Source of the DNA: an uncultured Oscillospiraceae bacterium
GTDB taxonomy: Bacteria > Bacillota > Clostridia > Oscillospirales > Acutalibacteraceae
Direction of reading: 5' to 3'
Assembly (NCBI GenBank): GCA_900552925.1
Contig: USBH01000078.1
Location: 1-7,756 of the forward strand
Length of the DNA stretch: 7,756 nucleotides
The notes under the pieces are model-generated. The model searched no databases, had not been told where the DNA came from, and saw only the letters and a list, made by a program, of their open reading frames with translations. The stretch's first letter is position 1. Every line of letters starts with the position of its first letter. The position numbers and the translations under genes were made by a program. Positions 6,752 through 7,756 of the stretch are shown in pieces.

Positions 6752-6825
6752 GTTAAAATTATATTAACATATTTATACCAAAAAGTAAACGAATATATTG
6801 AAAAACTGGCAAAGACTTGGCAAAG
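6752..6825 (-). promoter_or_regulatory. Lipoprotein gene control region: palindrome over the -10 and upstream direct repeats
   Basis: The 251-base gap between gpmI and the lipoprotein gene holds an AT-rich island. A TATAAT box on the minus strand (plus 6758-6763) lies inside the near-perfect 17-bp palindrome GTTAAAATTATATTAAC (6752-6768). No good -35 is seen at normal spacing. About 45-60 bases further upstream are two TGGCAAAG repeats (6807-6814 and 6818-6825), 11 bp apart, one helical turn. A weak -35, an activator-like tandem site and an operator-like dyad suggest a regulated promoter; the regulator is unknown. Confidence 0.45.
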
Positions 6826-6868
6826 GATTCGCGGAATGCAACAAAAAAGACGGCTGTCGCGTGCAAAA

Positions 6869-6913
6869 GCAAAGGGAGCAAAACCGCGGGAAACGGCTTT
6901 GCTCCCTGTTTGC
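6869..6913 (-). terminator. Terminator hairpin of gpmI
   Basis: A 13-bp stem, plus 6874-6886 with 6894-6906, 26 bases past the gpmI stop. As with the lipoprotein terminator, the minus-strand RNA pairs fully with one G-U while the plus strand has an A-C mismatch, so it belongs to gpmI. GCAAA/TTTGC outside the stem can extend it past a small bulge. The T-tract is short and broken, so termination may be partial. Confidence 0.68.
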
Positions 6914-6932
6914 TTTATTTTTCGGGGACCGA

Positions 6933-7706
6933 TCAGAGGATGATGCTCTTGCCGGTCATTTCCTCCGGCTGCGGGAGGCCCATGATCTTCAGCATCGTGG
7001 GCGCGATGTCCGCCAGCACGCCGCCCTCGCGGAGCGTGCACGGATAGCCGACGACGCAGAACGGAACCGGGTTCGTGGTGTGCGCGGTGAACGGCTCGCC
7101 GTCCGTGTCCACCATCTTATCCGCGTTGCCGTGGTCGGCGGTGATGAGCAGCACGCCGCCCATCTCGTCGACAGCCGCCGCGACGCGGCCGACGCAGGTG
7201 TCGACAGCCTCGACGGCCGCCTTCGCCGCGTCAAACACGCCGGTGTGGCCGACCATGTCGCAGTTCGCGAAGTTCAGGATGATCATGTCGTATTTGCCGG
7301 ACTTGACGGCCTCGACCATCTTGTCCGTGACCTCATAGGCGCTCATTTCCGGCTGGAGGTCGTACGTCGCGACCTTCGGGGAATTGACGAGGATGCGGTC
7401 CTCGCCCGGGTACTGCTTCTCGACGCCGCCGTTGAAGAAGAACGTCACATGCGCGTACTTCTCGGTTTCGGCGATGCGCAGCTGCTGCAGGCCCTTGTCG
7501 GAAACGTACTCGCCGAGCGTGTTCTTCAGGCTCTGCGGCTTGAAGGCGATCTCGACGTTCGGCATCGTCGCGTCGTACTGCGTCATGCAGACGTAGTTGA
7601 CCGGGAAGAAACCCTTCTTGCGCTCGAAGCCGGTGAAATCCGGGTCGACGAACGTGCGGGTGATCTCACGCGCGCGGTCCGGGCGGAAGTTGAAGAACAC
7701 GATGGA
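6933..7706 (-). CDS. gpmI: 2,3-bisphosphoglycerate-independent phosphoglycerate mutase, C-terminal half (5' partial)
   Basis: 257 residues of the metal-dependent glycolytic enzyme that interconverts 3- and 2-phosphoglycerate in the cytoplasm; the usual length is about 510. The fragment begins at the [10 protein letters not shown] substrate motif (R8 and R11) and has [14 protein letters not shown] (K83), [12 protein letters not shown] (D150, H154), ITADHGNAD (D191, H192) and AHTTNPVPF (H209). The spacings D150/H154/D191/H192/H209 equal those of the Bacillus stearothermophilus Mn2+ ligands D403/H407/D444/H445/H462, so the alignment is secure. The N-terminal ligand Asp and the catalytic Ser lie beyond the window. 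The cut is the adapter at 7707, not a genomic event; five residues before S1 (MYKRQ) would be adapter-encoded. The normal C-terminus, MTGKSIIL, is followed by its own terminator. No break is visible inside the fragment. Confidence 0.96.
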   Translation of the reverse strand, partial: SIVFFNFRPDRAREITRTFVDPDFTGFERKKGFFPVNYVCMTQYDATMPNVEIAFKPQSLKNTLGEYVSDKGLQQLRIAETEKYAHVTFFFNGGVEKQYPGEDRILVNSPKVATYDLQPEMSAYEVTDKMVEAVKSGKYDMIILNFANCDMVGHTGVFDAAKAAVEAVDTCVGRVAAAVDEMGGVLLITADHGNADKMVDTDGEPFTAHTTNPVPFCVVGYPCTLREGGVLADIAPTMLKIMGLPQPEEMTGKSIIL

Positions 7707-7756
7707 CTGTCTCTTATACACATCTGACGCTGCCGACGAATTAGACGGTGTAGATC
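7707..7756. other. Illumina Nextera P5-side adapter (non-genomic)
   Basis: CTGTCTCTTATACACATCT (7707-7725) is the Tn5 mosaic end, GACGCTGCCGACGA (7726-7739) the read-1 handle, 7740-7747 (ATTAGACG) sits at the i5 index position, and GTGTAGATC (7748-7756) is the start of reverse-complemented P5. Genomic sequence ends at 7706. Confidence 0.98.

Noticed and set aside
6682..7041. 120-codon upstream extension of the lipoprotein
   Set aside because: It would cross the gpmI 3' end, the terminator and the AT-rich promoter. The ATG at 6681 has a strong ribosome binding site and starts a proper signal peptide.
6798..7727. 309-codon plus-strand frame opposite gpmI
   Set aside because: Antisense to GpmI and ends with adapter-encoded residues (LIHI).

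Overview
The window reads as one fragment of a GC-rich Clostridia genome, most likely a gut Oscillospiraceae/Ruminococcaceae-type bacterium. The reasons are the strong G/C preference at third codon positions, the AGGAGG-type ribosome binding sites, a translation GTPase tail fused to a YacP-type NYN nuclease, and a MarR-MATE pair. No species assignment is possible. The outer ends are not genomic. Positions 1-47 and 7707-7756 are Illumina Nextera (Tn5) library adapters with index-position octamers and the ends of P7 and P5, so only 48-7706 should be treated as biological.

Layout, left to right. 48-953 (+) is the C-terminal part of a TetM/EF-G-like GTPase fused to a YacP/Rae1-like NYN nuclease domain. 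978-1008 is a textbook MerR-family promoter (19-bp spacer, CueR-like dyad). It drives an iron-sulfur-flavoprotein-like reductase (1145-1762), which ends at a bidirectional terminator. Everything to the right is on the minus strand: the 3' third of a Ca2+-type P-type ATPase (1841-2821), broken twice; a 22-codon stub of another membrane protein (2822-2888); an intact MATE exporter (2902-4296); its MarR-type regulator (4293-4739), with a good promoter and operator-like repeats; a metallo-beta-lactamase-fold protein cut off before its metal motif (from 5120); an intact nucleotidyltransferase (5170-5958); a small lipoprotein (6070-6681); and the C-terminal half of phosphoglycerate mutase GpmI (6933-7706).

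How the genes work together. marR and the MATE gene overlap by ATGA and form a classic self-regulated efflux operon. The nucleotidyltransferase and MBL-fold genes are a second leftward unit with its own promoter and terminator. The flavoprotein, lipoprotein and gpmI are separate units, each closed by a hairpin terminator. There is no sign of a phage, transposon, CRISPR or defence system.

The oddest property is structural. Three gene-breaking junctions lie within about 2.6 kb (near 2405, 2822 and 4957), and at least the first shows short microhomology. With adapters at both ends, amplification or assembly chimerism is as likely as genuine gene decay, and no single broken gene should be read as biology until the junctions are confirmed in independent reads.
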